DNA of 47,156 nucleotides from JBBRVP01 sp038246785 (GCA_038246785.1 JBBRVP010000024.1:1-47156); one strand, 5' to 3'. Counted from the stretch's first letter, positions 1-8,077 are shown. Numbers and translations: made by a program. The notes: a model not told the origin generated them from the sequence alone.

Positions 1-37
1 CCCCCTTAAACCCGGGTATCCGCGGCCCGCCCCTGAC

Positions 38-2167
38 TTGCCGCCCCCGATGTCGAGCGGGGGGGGGGCGCGCTCGCTGCGGCGCCCCCGCTACCCGGAT
101 CTCGAAGGCGATGTGGTGCGCGACGGCGTCCGCATCCACTACGAGGTGTACGGCGCGGGCGAGCCGACGTTCCTGCTGCTGCCGACGTGGTCGATCGTGC
201 ACTCCCGCCACTGGAAGGCCCAGCTGGCCTACCTCGCCCGGCACGCCCGCGTCATCACGTTCGACGGGCGCGGCAACGGTCGCTCGGACCGGCCGCAGGA
301 CGCGATGGCTTACGCTCAGCCGGAGTTCGCGTCCGACGCGATCGCCGTTCTCGACTCGACGGGCACCGACCGCGCGATCCTCGTCTCGCTCTCTCTCGGG
401 GCCCAGGCTGCACTGCTGATAGCCGCCCACCACCCGGCGCGCGTGGCCGGCAGCGTCTTCATCGCCCCGACCGTGCCTCTGGTCCCACCTCGGACCGACC
501 GCCCGGTGTACTCCTTCGAGGACGCGCTCGACACCGACGCCGGGTGGGCGAAGTTCAACGTGCACTACTGGCGCCGGGAGTACCGCGGCTTCCTCGAGTT
601 CTTCTTCGCCCAGTGCTTTCCCGAGCCGCACTCCACCAAGCAGGTCGAGGACTGCGTCGGCTGGGGTCTGGACACCGACGTCGACACCCTCTGCGCCACT
701 GTTCGCGCCCCGTGGCTGTCTGCAGAGGAGGTCCACGGACTGTGTCCCCAGGTCCGCTGCCCCGTGCTCGTCGTGCACGGGGACGAGGACGACATCGTGC
801 CGCTCGGTGCCGGCGCCGCGCTCGCCGAGCTGACCGGAGGCACGCTGGTGACCATGGCGGGCAGCGGCCACCTGCCGCATGCCCGCGACCCGGTCACGGT
901 CAACCTGCTGCTGCGGCAGTTCGCCGGCGAGCCCCCGCCCCGCCGCTGGAGCCGGGGCCGGCACCGCCGTAGGCGCGCGCTCTACGTCTCCTCCCCCATC
1001 GGACTCGGCCACGCGCAGCGCGACATCGCCATCGCCGACGAGCTGCGCAAGCACCACCCTGACCTCGAGATCGACTGGCTGGCACAGCACCCGGTCACGA
1101 CCGTGCTGCAGGCGCAGGGCGAGCGGATCCACCCGGCGAGCGCTCAGCTCGCGAGCGAGTCGGGCCACATCGAGTCCGAGTCGGCCGAGCACGACCTGCA
1201 CTGCTTCCAGGCGTGGCGCCGGATGGACGAGATCCTCGTCGCCAACTTCATGGTGTTCCACGACCTCGTGCGGGACGAGCCGTACGACCTCTGGATCGGC
1301 GACGAGGCGTGGGAGCTCGACCACTACCTGCACGAGAACCCCGAGCTGAAGTCGGCGCCGTACGCGTGGCTCACCGACTTCGTGGGCTGGCTCCCGATGC
1401 CCGGCGGCGGTGACCGGGAGGCGAGGACCGCTGCCGACTACAACGCGGAGATGATCGAGCACATCGCGCGCTTCTCGCGACTGCGCGACCGCGCGATCTT
1501 CGTCGGTGAGCCGGACGACATCGTCCCCCAGCGCTTCGGCGCCGACCTGCCGAGCATTCGCCCCTGGACGCAGGACAACTACGACTTCGCCGGCTACGTC
1601 ACGGGCTTCGATCCCGCAGATCTCGCCGACCGCGACGCGCTCCGGGCCGAACTCGGCTACCGGGCCGACGAGGCGGTGTGCATCGTCACCGTCGGCGGGT
1701 CCGGCGTCGGCGGCCACCTCCTGCGCCGGGTGGCGCAGGCGTTCCCGGCCGCCAAGCGCCTGGTGCCCGAGCTGCGGATGGTCGTGGTGACCGGGCCGCG
1801 CATCGAGCCGGCGAGCATCGACGCCCACGACGGCCTCGAGGTGCGCAGCTACGTCCACGGTCTCTACCGGCACCTTGCCGCGTGTGACCTGGCCGTCGTC
1901 CAGGGCGGTCTCACGACAGCCATGGAGCTGACCGCGAACCGGCGTCCGTTCCTGTACTTCCCGCTGCGCCACCACTTCGAGCAACAGGTCCACGTCCGCC
2001 ACCGGTTGCAGCGCTACGGCGCGGGGCGGGCGATGGACTTCGAGCGCGACGGCCCGGCGGAGATCGCAGCCGCGATCGCCGCGGAGATCGGCCGGGCGGT
2101 CGACTACCGACCCGTCGAACCCGGTGGCGCGGCCCGGGCGGCGCGGCTCATCGCCGAGCTGCTGTGA
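38..2167 (+). CDS. alpha/beta-hydrolase - glycosyltransferase (GT28/MGT-like) fusion protein
   Basis: Two enzymes in one 709-residue chain. Residues about 20-297 are an alpha/beta hydrolase: nucleophile elbow SLSLG (Ser119), acid in HGDED (Asp251) and base in GSGHLP (His278). After a linker rich in Arg (about 300-314) comes a glycosyltransferase with the GT-B look of MurG/macrolide transferases: SSPIGLGHAQRD at its start, a GGSGVGG loop, and a C-terminal VVQGGLTTAMELTANRRP donor-site segment near 630-650. The fusion suggests one domain makes or releases an acyl/ester group on a molecule the other glycosylates; the substrate is unknown. Start is uncertain: TTG at 38 and ATG at 50 are both in frame, neither has a clear ribosome site, and the frame is open to the window edge, so the true start may lie outside. 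It converges on the next gene. Confidence 0.85.
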   Translation: MPPPMSSGGGARSLRRPRYPDLEGDVVRDGVRIHYEVYGAGEPTFLLLPTWSIVHSRHWKAQLAYLARHARVITFDGRGNGRSDRPQDAMAYAQPEFASDAIAVLDSTGTDRAILVSLSLGAQAALLIAAHHPARVAGSVFIAPTVPLVPPRTDRPVYSFEDALDTDAGWAKFNVHYWRREYRGFLEFFFAQCFPEPHSTKQVEDCVGWGLDTDVDTLCATVRAPWLSAEEVHGLCPQVRCPVLVVHGDEDDIVPLGAGAALAELTGGTLVTMAGSGHLPHARDPVTVNLLLRQFAGEPPPRRWSRGRHRRRRALYVSSPIGLGHAQRDIAIADELRKHHPDLEIDWLAQHPVTTVLQAQGERIHPASAQLASESGHIESESAEHDLHCFQAWRRMDEILVANFMVFHDLVRDEPYDLWIGDEAWELDHYLHENPELKSAPYAWLTDFVGWLPMPGGGDREARTAADYNAEMIEHIARFSRLRDRAIFVGEPDDIVPQRFGADLPSIRPWTQDNYDFAGYVTGFDPADLADRDALRAELGYRADEAVCIVTVGGSGVGGHLLRRVAQAFPAAKRLVPELRMVVVTGPRIEPASIDAHDGLEVRSYVHGLYRHLAACDLAVVQGGLTTAMELTANRRPFLYFPLRHHFEQQVHVRHRLQRYGAGRAMDFERDGPAEIAAAIAAEIGRAVDYRPVEPGGAARAARLIAELL

Positions 2168-2195
2168 AGCACCGCTCGCCGGCGTGGCGCGCACG

Positions 2196-2219
2196 GTAAC
2201 GGGCCGTGCGGCCCGTTAC
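2196..2219. terminator. bidirectional hairpin terminator
   Basis: A perfect 10-bp inverted repeat (arms GTAACGGGCC and GGCCCGTTAC) closes a 4-base GTGC loop. It lies between two convergent genes, 29 bases after the stop of the fusion gene, and its right arm contains the stop codon of the VOC gene. There is no U-run, as is common for actinobacterial terminators. Confidence 0.7.
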
Positions 2220-2611
2220 GCCGCTTCGGGATCGGGCTGGTGTATCCCGAACGTGTTGCCCTCCGTGTCGAGGTAGTAGCCCTGCCAGGCCATCCCGGTC
2301 AGGGCAGCCTTGGGCAGGGCGACCTGGCCTCCGGCATCGAGGATGCGGCGCTCGGTCGCGTCGTGGTCGTCGACGCCGACCGTGCACACGAAACCGTTCG
2401 TGCCATAGTCGGCACCGGGCGCGGGGGCGGGACGTTCCTGCAGCCCCCCGTTGATGCCGAGTTCGTCCTGCGGTCCGGTGGTGATACCCCAGTACGGGGA
2501 ACCGGTGGCCTGGCTCCAATCCTCGAAGCCCCAGTCGAACACAGTGGCGTAGAACGCCTTCGCCCGTTGCAGGTCGTCAGCCTGGATCTCGAAGTGCACC
2601 ACGCGCGACAC
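2216..2611 (-). CDS. VOC superfamily (glyoxalase/bleomycin-resistance-like) protein
   Basis: A 131-residue protein with the vicinal-oxygen-chelate fold. The N-terminus VVHFEIQADD and the following helix QRAKAFYATVFDWGF are the usual first beta-alpha unit, and YYLDTEGNTFGIHQ is the closing strand with the typical metal-ligand Glu. VOC proteins of this single-domain class are metal-dependent lyases, dioxygenases or drug-binding proteins; which one cannot be told here. The GTG start at 2611 is preceded five bases away by a strong GAGGAGG ribosome site. It begins 20 bases after the nrdJ stop on the same strand, so it is probably co-transcribed with nrdJ, without an obvious functional link. Confidence 0.85.
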   Translation of the reverse strand: MSRVVHFEIQADDLQRAKAFYATVFDWGFEDWSQATGSPYWGITTGPQDELGINGGLQERPAPAPGADYGTNGFVCTVGVDDHDATERRILDAGGQVALPKAALTGMAWQGYYLDTEGNTFGIHQPDPEAA

Positions 2612-2631
2612 GTCAACCTCCTCGGTCCGGG

Positions 2632-5600
2632 TCAGCTGCACCCACTGGTCGAGCCGCAGCCCTCGCAGACGTAGCAGGAGCCGGCCGGCCGCATCTTGGT
2701 CCCGCAAGTGAAGCACAGCGGGGCGTCGGTGTGGGTCCCGGTCAGCGCCTCCACCAGCTCCGTCGAGGTGTGTGCCTCGGCCGGCGCCGGCCTCGCCGCC
2801 GTCCCTTCGGGTAGGTTCGCCGGCGGCTCCTTGACCGGCGCGCTCTGGCGCATCTGCTCGACCTCGGCCGCCTCGTCGGCCGGGGCGTACGCCCCGGTGT
2901 CCAGCGCCTGCGCACGCTCGGCCGCGCTGTGGATCCCCAGCGCGGAACGGGACTCGAAGGGCAGGTAGTCCAGCGCGAGCCGGCGGAATATGTAGTCCAC
3001 GACGCTCGCCGCCATCCGGACGTCCGGATCGTCGGTCATGCCGGACGGCTCGAACCGCATGTTGGTGAACTTCTCGACATAGGTCTCCAGCGGGACGCCG
3101 TACTGCAACGCGATCGAGATGGCGATGGAGAAGGCGTCCATCATCCCGGCGAGCGTCGAGCCCTGCTTGCCCAGCTTGAGGAACACCTCGCCGAGGCCGT
3201 CGTCCGGGTAGGAGCCGGCGGTGAGGTAGCCCTCTGCGCCGCCCACCGCGTACGACGTCGTCTTGCTCGGCCGCGACTTCGGCAGCCGCCGGCGCGTCGG
3301 GCGGTACTCGAGGCGCTCCGCCTCCGCCGGCGTGTCGGCCTGCTTGGCCGTGGCGTCGGCGAGCGGCTGGCCGACCTTGCAGTTGTCGCGGTAGACCGCG
3401 AGCGCCTTGAGGCCGAGCTTCCAACCCTGGAAGTAGATGTCCTCGATCTCCTCCACGGTCGCCGTCTCCGGCGTGTTCACGGTCTTCGAGATGGCGCCGG
3501 AAAGAAACGGCTGCACGGCGGCCATCATCGTGACGTGGCCCATCGGCGCGATGGCCCGCGCGCCCATCGCGGTGTCGAACACCTCGTAGTGCTCGGGCCG
3601 GAGCCCCGGTGCGTCGATGACGTGGCCGTGCTCGGCGATGTACTCGACGATCGCCTCGATCGTCTCGCCGGTGTAGCCGAGCTTGCGCAGTGCGCGCGGG
3701 ACGGTCTGGTTGACGATCTGCATCGAGCCGCCACCGACGAGCTTCTTGAACTTCACCAGCGAGAAGTCCGGCTCGATGCCCGTGGTGTCGCAGTCGAGCA
3801 TGAAGGAGATCGTCCCGGTCGGCGCCAACACACTGGCCTGGGCGTTGCGCCAGCCATGCTGCTTGCCCAGCTCGTTGCCCTGCTCCCACACGGCCGTGGC
3901 GAGGTCGTGGATCTGCTTGTCCATCGTCGCGAGCGGGCGGACGGCGTCGTTGGCGGCGGCGTGCTTGCGCATCACCCGCTGGTGCGCGGCGGCGTTGCGG
4001 ACGTAGCCGTCGTACGGGCCCACCGCTCGCCCCAGCTCGGCGGAGCGCCGGTAGGCGGCACCGGTCATCAGCGACGTGATCGCGGCGGCCAACGTACGGC
4101 CGCCCTCGGAGTCGTAGCCATATCCGGTGGCCATAAGCAGTGCGCCGAGGTTGGCGTAGCCGATCCCCAGCTGGCGGAAGGCCCGGGTCGTCGCGCCGAT
4201 CGCCTCGGTCGGGAAGTCGGCGAAGCAGATGGAGATGTCCATCGCGGTGATGACGAGCTCGACGGCCTTCTCGAACGTGGCCGCGTCGAAGCTGTCGTCG
4301 TCGCGCAGGAACCTCATGAGGTTGAGCGAGGCGAGGTTGCAGCTGGAGTTGTCCAGGTGCATGTACTCCGAGCATGGGTTGGATGCGCTGATGCGTCCGG
4401 ACTCCGGCGCGGTGTGCCAGTCGTTGATCGTGTCGTCGTACTGGATGCCCGGGTCGGCACACGCCCAGGCCGCCTGGGCCATCGTGTGGAACAGCGCGCG
4501 GGCATCGACGGTGTCGATGACGCGTCCGTCCAGTCGCCCGCGCAGACCGAACTCGTCACCCTGCTCGACGGCGCGCATGAACTCGTCGGTGACCCGGACG
4601 GAGTTGTTGGCGTTCTGGTACTGCACCGAGACGATGTCGCGCCCGCCCAGGTCCATGTCGAAGCCGGCGTCGCGCAGTGCGCGGATCTTGTGCTCCTCGC
4701 GCGCCTTCGTCTCGACGAACTCCTCGATGTCGGGGTGGTCGACGTCGAGCACGACCATCTTGGCGGCGCGGCGGGTGGCGCCGCCGGACTTGATGGTGCC
4801 GGCGGAGGCGTCGGCGCCGCGCATGAAGGAAACCGGGCCGGAGGCGGTGCCGCCTGATGAGCGCAGGAGCTCCTTGCTCCCCCGGATGCGGCTGATGTTG
4901 AGCCCGGCGCCCGAGCCGCCCTTGAAGATCAGCCCCTCCTCCTTGTACCAGTTGAGGATCGAGTCCATCGAGTCGTCGACGGCGAGGATGAAGCAGTTGT
5001 GCACGCGCAGGTTCTGCGACAAGTACTCACCGGACTCGGTCTGGATGTCGTAGACCTCCATCGCGCCGCGCTGCTCTATCCGGGCGATCTGGAGCTCCTT
5101 GGAGGGTTTCGCGGCTCGACCCGGCACCTCGAAGCTGCGCTCGAGCCGTTCCGCCTTGACGGGGTCGACGAAACCGATCTCTTCGGCGAACATCCGGCGG
5201 TCCCCGGCGTTCTGGATCCGCACATTCCAGATGCCGCCTTGGCGATTGGCGCGCCGGTCCCGCTTAAAGCTGACGCGGGCGAAGATGCCGAAGCGTGAGA
5301 GCAACGCCTGCACCCCCCGCACGAGATCCTCCGAGACGAGATCGAGCCCGACCAATGCCGATGTCTTGCGCACGGAGACGTAGCCGTCGGCCTGGAACAT
5401 GCTCCGCAGATACGCCGCCACGACGGGCAGCGGAGCGGAGCGCAACTGCTCGGGGACCCGCATGGAACGACCCCTGGCCAGCAGATCCCAACGCTCCACG
5501 AAGGGCCGCAGAACCTCGCCGTACAAGCGGGTGCGCCGGCAGTCAAGGGTCGCGTTCTGTGTGGGCACGCGCGTCTGCTTGCGGTGCACACCCGGGAACA

Positions 5601-6570
5601 CGGCGTCGATCGCCTCGGCGACCCATGTCAGCTCGCCATCGGTGACGGTCATGGCCTCGATGGTCAGCGAACGATTCGTGCCAGTGCCGTACTGGCCGAC
5701 GAAACCGTCGGACTGCAGCCACCCCGCCAGCGCTGCTTCGGCGATCTCGGCCGCGTCGATCTCCCGCTCGCCGAACGATCGCCGCCGGTGCCACGCGAGC
5801 CGGTCCCCGGGTCGGAGCTCCCCAGCGGGCACGAAACGACCGGAGCCTTTCCCGGAGCCCCGCCAGACGAGGTGGTCTGCTGTGACATCCAGTGCCTGAC
5901 CCGACCTCAGGTGCACGCGGAGCACCTGCTTGACGCCGTTGGCCTTCGCAGCCACGAGACGAGTGATGCCGTGCGCGTCATGCACCTTCGCGCCGAGCGC
6001 GTCACCGTGCACCAGCTCACCGATCGGGACCATCCCGCCGGGGGTACTGACGAGCGCGTCGTAGGGCTGGCACGCAGACACCTGAGCGGGACTCGACGTG
6101 CCGACGTTGAACCACACCGGAGAGTTGAAGCTGAACACCTGGTGCAGCAGCATCCAGGTGAGTTCGTGCTCGAACGCCTCCGCGTCGTCGTCGGTGGCGA
6201 AGTAGCCGTACTGCTTTCCGGCGGCGGTGTAGGTGAGCACGACCCGGTCGATGAGCTGCTTGAGCGAGCGCTCGCGCGAGTCCGAGCCGAGCGCGCCGCG
6301 GAAGTACTTGGTCGTCACGATGGACGTGGCGTTCATCGACCAGTCGGCCGGGAACTCCACGGCGCGCTGCTCGAAGATGGTCTCGCCGGTCTTCCAGTTG
6401 GTCTGGACGACGTCGCGGCTCTCCCAGTGCACCTCGTCGTAGGGGTGCACCCCGGGCCGCGTGAAGATCCGCTCGATCCGCAGGCCGCCAGACGTCGTGT
6501 CGCGGGCGGCCGTGCGGGCGGCACCCTCGTCGGCGCCGCCGCGGTTGGGTCCGCTCACCGTCTCCGTCAT
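2632..6570 (-). CDS. nrdJ: adenosylcobalamin-dependent (class II) ribonucleotide reductase, intein-containing precursor
   Basis: Reduces ribonucleotides to deoxyribonucleotides using coenzyme B12; cytosolic. The 1312-residue precursor contains a 359-residue intein (residues 167-525), leaving a 953-residue mature enzyme, the normal NrdJ size. The class II catalytic cysteines are visible: the redox Cys of SACFIL (Cys526 in the precursor, the first residue after the intein), the radical Cys733 in NPCSEY and its partner Cys744 in NSSCNL, spaced 11 apart as in known enzymes. The C-terminus is a Cys-rich tail (CFTCG, CYVCEGC) that probably binds zinc or passes electrons. The ATG at 6570 follows GGAGG by four bases. 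It lies downstream of nrdR on the same strand. No oxygen is needed by this class, and no B12 riboswitch was recognised upstream. Confidence 0.96.
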   Translation of the reverse strand: MTETVSGPNRGGADEGAARTAARDTTSGGLRIERIFTRPGVHPYDEVHWESRDVVQTNWKTGETIFEQRAVEFPADWSMNATSIVTTKYFRGALGSDSRERSLKQLIDRVVLTYTAAGKQYGYFATDDDAEAFEHELTWMLLHQVFSFNSPVWFNVGTSSPAQVSACQPYDALVSTPGGMVPIGELVHGDALGAKVHDAHGITRLVAAKANGVKQVLRVHLRSGQALDVTADHLVWRGSGKGSGRFVPAGELRPGDRLAWHRRRSFGEREIDAAEIAEAALAGWLQSDGFVGQYGTGTNRSLTIEAMTVTDGELTWVAEAIDAVFPGVHRKQTRVPTQNATLDCRRTRLYGEVLRPFVERWDLLARGRSMRVPEQLRSAPLPVVAAYLRSMFQADGYVSVRKTSALVGLDLVSEDLVRGVQALLSRFGIFARVSFKRDRRANRQGGIWNVRIQNAGDRRMFAEEIGFVDPVKAERLERSFEVPGRAAKPSKELQIARIEQRGAMEVYDIQTESGEYLSQNLRVHNCFILAVDDSMDSILNWYKEEGLIFKGGSGAGLNISRIRGSKELLRSSGGTASGPVSFMRGADASAGTIKSGGATRRAAKMVVLDVDHPDIEEFVETKAREEHKIRALRDAGFDMDLGGRDIVSVQYQNANNSVRVTDEFMRAVEQGDEFGLRGRLDGRVIDTVDARALFHTMAQAAWACADPGIQYDDTINDWHTAPESGRISASNPCSEYMHLDNSSCNLASLNLMRFLRDDDSFDAATFEKAVELVITAMDISICFADFPTEAIGATTRAFRQLGIGYANLGALLMATGYGYDSEGGRTLAAAITSLMTGAAYRRSAELGRAVGPYDGYVRNAAAHQRVMRKHAAANDAVRPLATMDKQIHDLATAVWEQGNELGKQHGWRNAQASVLAPTGTISFMLDCDTTGIEPDFSLVKFKKLVGGGSMQIVNQTVPRALRKLGYTGETIEAIVEYIAEHGHVIDAPGLRPEHYEVFDTAMGARAIAPMGHVTMMAAVQPFLSGAISKTVNTPETATVEEIEDIYFQGWKLGLKALAVYRDNCKVGQPLADATAKQADTPAEAERLEYRPTRRRLPKSRPSKTTSYAVGGAEGYLTAGSYPDDGLGEVFLKLGKQGSTLAGMMDAFSIAISIALQYGVPLETYVEKFTNMRFEPSGMTDDPDVRMAASVVDYIFRRLALDYLPFESRSALGIHSAAERAQALDTGAYAPADEAAEVEQMRQSAPVKEPPANLPEGTAARPAPAEAHTSTELVEALTGTHTDAPLCFTCGTKMRPAGSCYVCEGCGSTSGCS
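4996..6072 (-). mobile_element. LAGLIDADG homing-endonuclease intein in NrdJ
   Basis: In-frame protein-splicing element of 359 residues. It begins with Cys1 (CQPYDALVSTPGG), has a block-B TADH at residues 64-67, and ends in the block F/G pattern LRVHN with penultimate His358 and terminal Asn359, followed by the +1 nucleophile Cys of the host. Two LAGLIDADG-like helices, LAGWLQSDGF (115-124) and YLRSMFQADGY (221-231), each keep their acidic residue (Asp122, Asp229), so endonuclease activity may be intact. Removing it restores the contiguous host motif VSACFILAVDD. Base composition is like the host gene, so it is not a very recent arrival. Confidence 0.95.
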
Positions 6571-6580
6571 GCTTCCTCCG

Positions 6581-6628
6581 TCGTTCGGTGCTGTCGTCGT
6601 TCGGTGCTGTCGTCGTTCGGTGCTGTCC
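6581..6628. repeat. three tandem 16-bp repeats upstream of nrdJ
   Basis: The unit TCGTTCGGTGCTGTCG occurs three times head to tail (6581-6596, 6597-6612, 6613-6628; the last has a final C). The array lies 11-58 bases upstream of the nrdJ start codon, in the 188-base gap after nrdR, so it would be in the nrdJ leader or promoter. Confidence 0.9.
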
Positions 6629-6758
6629 GGTGCCTGGTCGCGCCGGGCCGGGTCCGCTGTCGCCCTGCGAGACGCGCTCGCCTGCTGGGGAAGCCGCGTG
6701 GCGGACGGGTGGTGCGGCCGGTCGGCCAGGGCTTCCCCTCCCCGGCCGACCGGCCGGT

Positions 6759-7238
6759 CTAGGGGGCGGGCTCGCCGCCGGTGGCGACGACCTCTCGCTC
6801 CGCCCGGAGCAGGGCGATCGCGGCCTCGAAGTCGGCCAGGGAGTCGAAGCCCTGGTAGACGCTGGCGAACCGGAGGTAGGCCACCTCGTCGAGCTCGCGG
6901 AGCGGACCGAGAATGGCCAGCCCGACCTCCGGGCTGGGCACCTCGGGGGTGCCGAGGGCGCGGACGGCGTCCTCGACACACTGGGCCAGCAACGCCAGAT
7001 CGTCCTCGGGCACCGGCCGTCCCTGGCAGGCCTTGCGGACGCCGGCCAGCACCTTGTCGCGGCTGAAGGGTTCCGTGACGCCGGAACGCTTGACAACGGC
7101 AAGGGTCATCGCTTCGACGGTGGTGAACCGTCGCTCGCACGCGGGGCACTGCCGACGGCGCCGGACCGCGCCGCCGTCGTCGGACGTGCGGGAGTCGACG
7201 ACGCGGCTGTCGTCGTGGCGGCAGAACGGGCACCGCAC
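6759..7238 (-). CDS. nrdR: transcriptional repressor NrdR
   Basis: Nucleotide-sensing repressor of ribonucleotide reductase genes. The 159-residue protein is full length: a zinc ribbon with CPFC (Cys3, Cys6) and CPAC (Cys31, Cys34), the RRRRQC DNA-binding segment between them, then an ATP-cone domain (about 46-136) beginning VVKRSGVTEPFSRDKV. The GTG start at 7238 gives the family N-terminus (V/M)RCPFC and is preceded by AGGAGG at eight bases. An upstream in-frame extension exists but has no family similarity. It lies between the ChiZ-like gene and nrdJ on the same strand, the arrangement that lets it control nrdJ and itself. Confidence 0.96.
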   Translation of the reverse strand: MRCPFCRHDDSRVVDSRTSDDGGAVRRRRQCPACERRFTTVEAMTLAVVKRSGVTEPFSRDKVLAGVRKACQGRPVPEDDLALLAQCVEDAVRALGTPEVPSPEVGLAILGPLRELDEVAYLRFASVYQGFDSLADFEAAIALLRAEREVVATGGEPAP

Positions 7239-7266
7239 GCAGGTCGCCTCCTCCCGGGGACGCGGC

Positions 7267-7315
7267 TGTGGGGAAACTGAGCACAAGGTGTGGACGCTCA
7301 CCCACAACTTGTGGA
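7267..7315 (-). promoter_or_regulatory. helically phased TGTGG motifs upstream of nrdR
   Basis: TGTGG recurs at 7267, 7289 and 7310, spaced 22 and 21 bases, i.e. about two helical turns. The last two sit in near-identical 13-mers CACAAGGTGTGGA (7282-7294) and CACAACTTGTGGA (7303-7315); the latter contains the near-perfect palindrome CCACAACTTGTGG. They lie 29-77 bases upstream of the nrdR start. They could be operator sites for NrdR or DnaA-box relatives (TGTGGACAA); neither consensus fits fully. Confidence 0.4.
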
Positions 7316-7426
7316 GGAACCACAGCGATGTAACTACTAGATGTGGGGGTAACGCTAGACACAACGCCGCGCCGCTGGCAAGCCCTTCCCGCGAAGTCGT
7401 CGGCGTGTCGCGGCAGCGTGCGGTCG

Positions 7427-7993
7427 CTAGAGGTCGCGCGGCACCACCAGCTGCTGGCCGCTCACGAGCGATCCCGCCGACGCGAGCGAGTTGGCCCGCA
7501 TCAACGCGTCCACGGCAGCTCTCCGCTCTGTCGTGGGGGCGACCTCGGCGGCCACCTGCCAGAGGGTCTGTCCCGGCTGCACGACCACGGTCGCTGGACG
7601 CAGCGGGGTCGCTGGGCCGGCAGCGCCGCCCGTGCCGCCCGGGCCGCCCGGGCCGCCCGGACCCCCTGACAGCAGCGAGGCCATCGTCGCCACTGCGCCG
7701 ACGACAAGCACCAGCAGCACCTGGCCGCGACGGGTCAGCCGGACCTCCGGGGCGGATTGCGTCGCGGGTGAGCGCCTACGCGGCGTCGGGAGGGCCCTGA
7801 TCGGTCCACCCGGACGATGGCGCCGGGCCGCCCGGCGGACCGGACGACTTCGCACCGTTGCCCCGGGCGCGTGCTCCGGTGCCCGCGGCCTCGGACCACG
7901 ATCCGGCGCGTTCGGCTGGGTCCGACCGCCCGGCTCGACTGGGCTCGGATCTGCCTCTGGCGCCGCCGGGGCGCGGAGCAGGAGCATCGTCAT
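7427..7993 (-). CDS. LysM-domain membrane protein, ChiZ/YneA-like SOS cell-division inhibitor
   Basis: A 188-residue protein with a basic, Pro-rich cytoplasmic N-terminus (1-88), one membrane segment (QVLLVLVVGAVATMASLL, 91-108), a Gly-Pro linker (GPGGPGGPGG) and a C-terminal LysM peptidoglycan-binding domain (about 134-186, VVQPGQTLWQVAAEV). The layout and the position divergent to lexA match mycobacterial ChiZ (Rv2719c) and functionally resemble Bacillus YneA, which delay division during DNA damage. The function is inferred from context, not from catalytic residues. The ATG at 7993 follows GGGAGG by six bases. The promoter region carries LexA-like operators and a PafBC-like motif, consistent with damage induction. 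nrdR lies downstream in the same direction. Confidence 0.85.
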   Translation of the reverse strand: MTMLLLRAPAAPEADPSPVEPGGRTQPNAPDRGPRPRAPEHAPGATVRSRPVRRAARRHRPGGPIRALPTPRRRSPATQSAPEVRLTRRGQVLLVLVVGAVATMASLLSGGPGGPGGPGGTGGAAGPATPLRPATVVVQPGQTLWQVAAEVAPTTERRAAVDALMRANSLASAGSLVSGQQLVVPRDL

Positions 7994-8020
7994 CGCGGAC
8001 CTCCCTGACAGGTCATGTGC

Positions 8021-8052
8021 ACGTACAGGTGTTCGATCGAACGTCTGTACGG
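8021..8052. promoter_or_regulatory. paired LexA-box-like operators forming a 32-bp inverted repeat
   Basis: Two 16-bp sites abut: ACGTACAGGTGTTCGA (8021-8036) and TCGAACGTCTGTACGG (8037-8052). Against TCGAAC-N4-GTTCGA each has one perfect half-site and one 4/6 half-site, and the two sites match each other as inverted copies at 13 of 16 bases. They lie 28-59 bases upstream of the ChiZ-like ATG, just downstream of its predicted -10, so bound LexA would block that promoter. Confidence 0.65.
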
Positions 8053-8054
8053 TT

Positions 8055-8077
8055 GTTCTACACCGACCCCCCGACAA
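8055..8077 (-). promoter_or_regulatory. PafBC-type (RecA-independent damage) promoter candidate
   Basis: On the minus strand TTGTCGGGG is followed after exactly 8 bases by TAGAAC. The actinobacterial DNA-damage motif recognised by PafBC is TTGTCRGTG-N8-TANNNT, so the match is 8 of 9 in the first box with correct spacing and the TA of the -10. It drives toward the ChiZ-like gene, with a predicted start inside the LexA operator pair. Confidence 0.5.

Noticed and set aside
2929..4857. Long plus-strand reading frame (642 codons) antisense to nrdJ
   Set aside because: High-GC shadow: the minus strand encodes NrdJ with family motifs throughout; the antisense product is low-complexity Arg/Leu/Val/His with no ribosome site.
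6571..7426. Cobalamin riboswitch before nrdJ/nrdR
   Set aside because: The gaps are only 188 bases each, are filled by repeats or promoter motifs, and I found no B12-box-like sequence.
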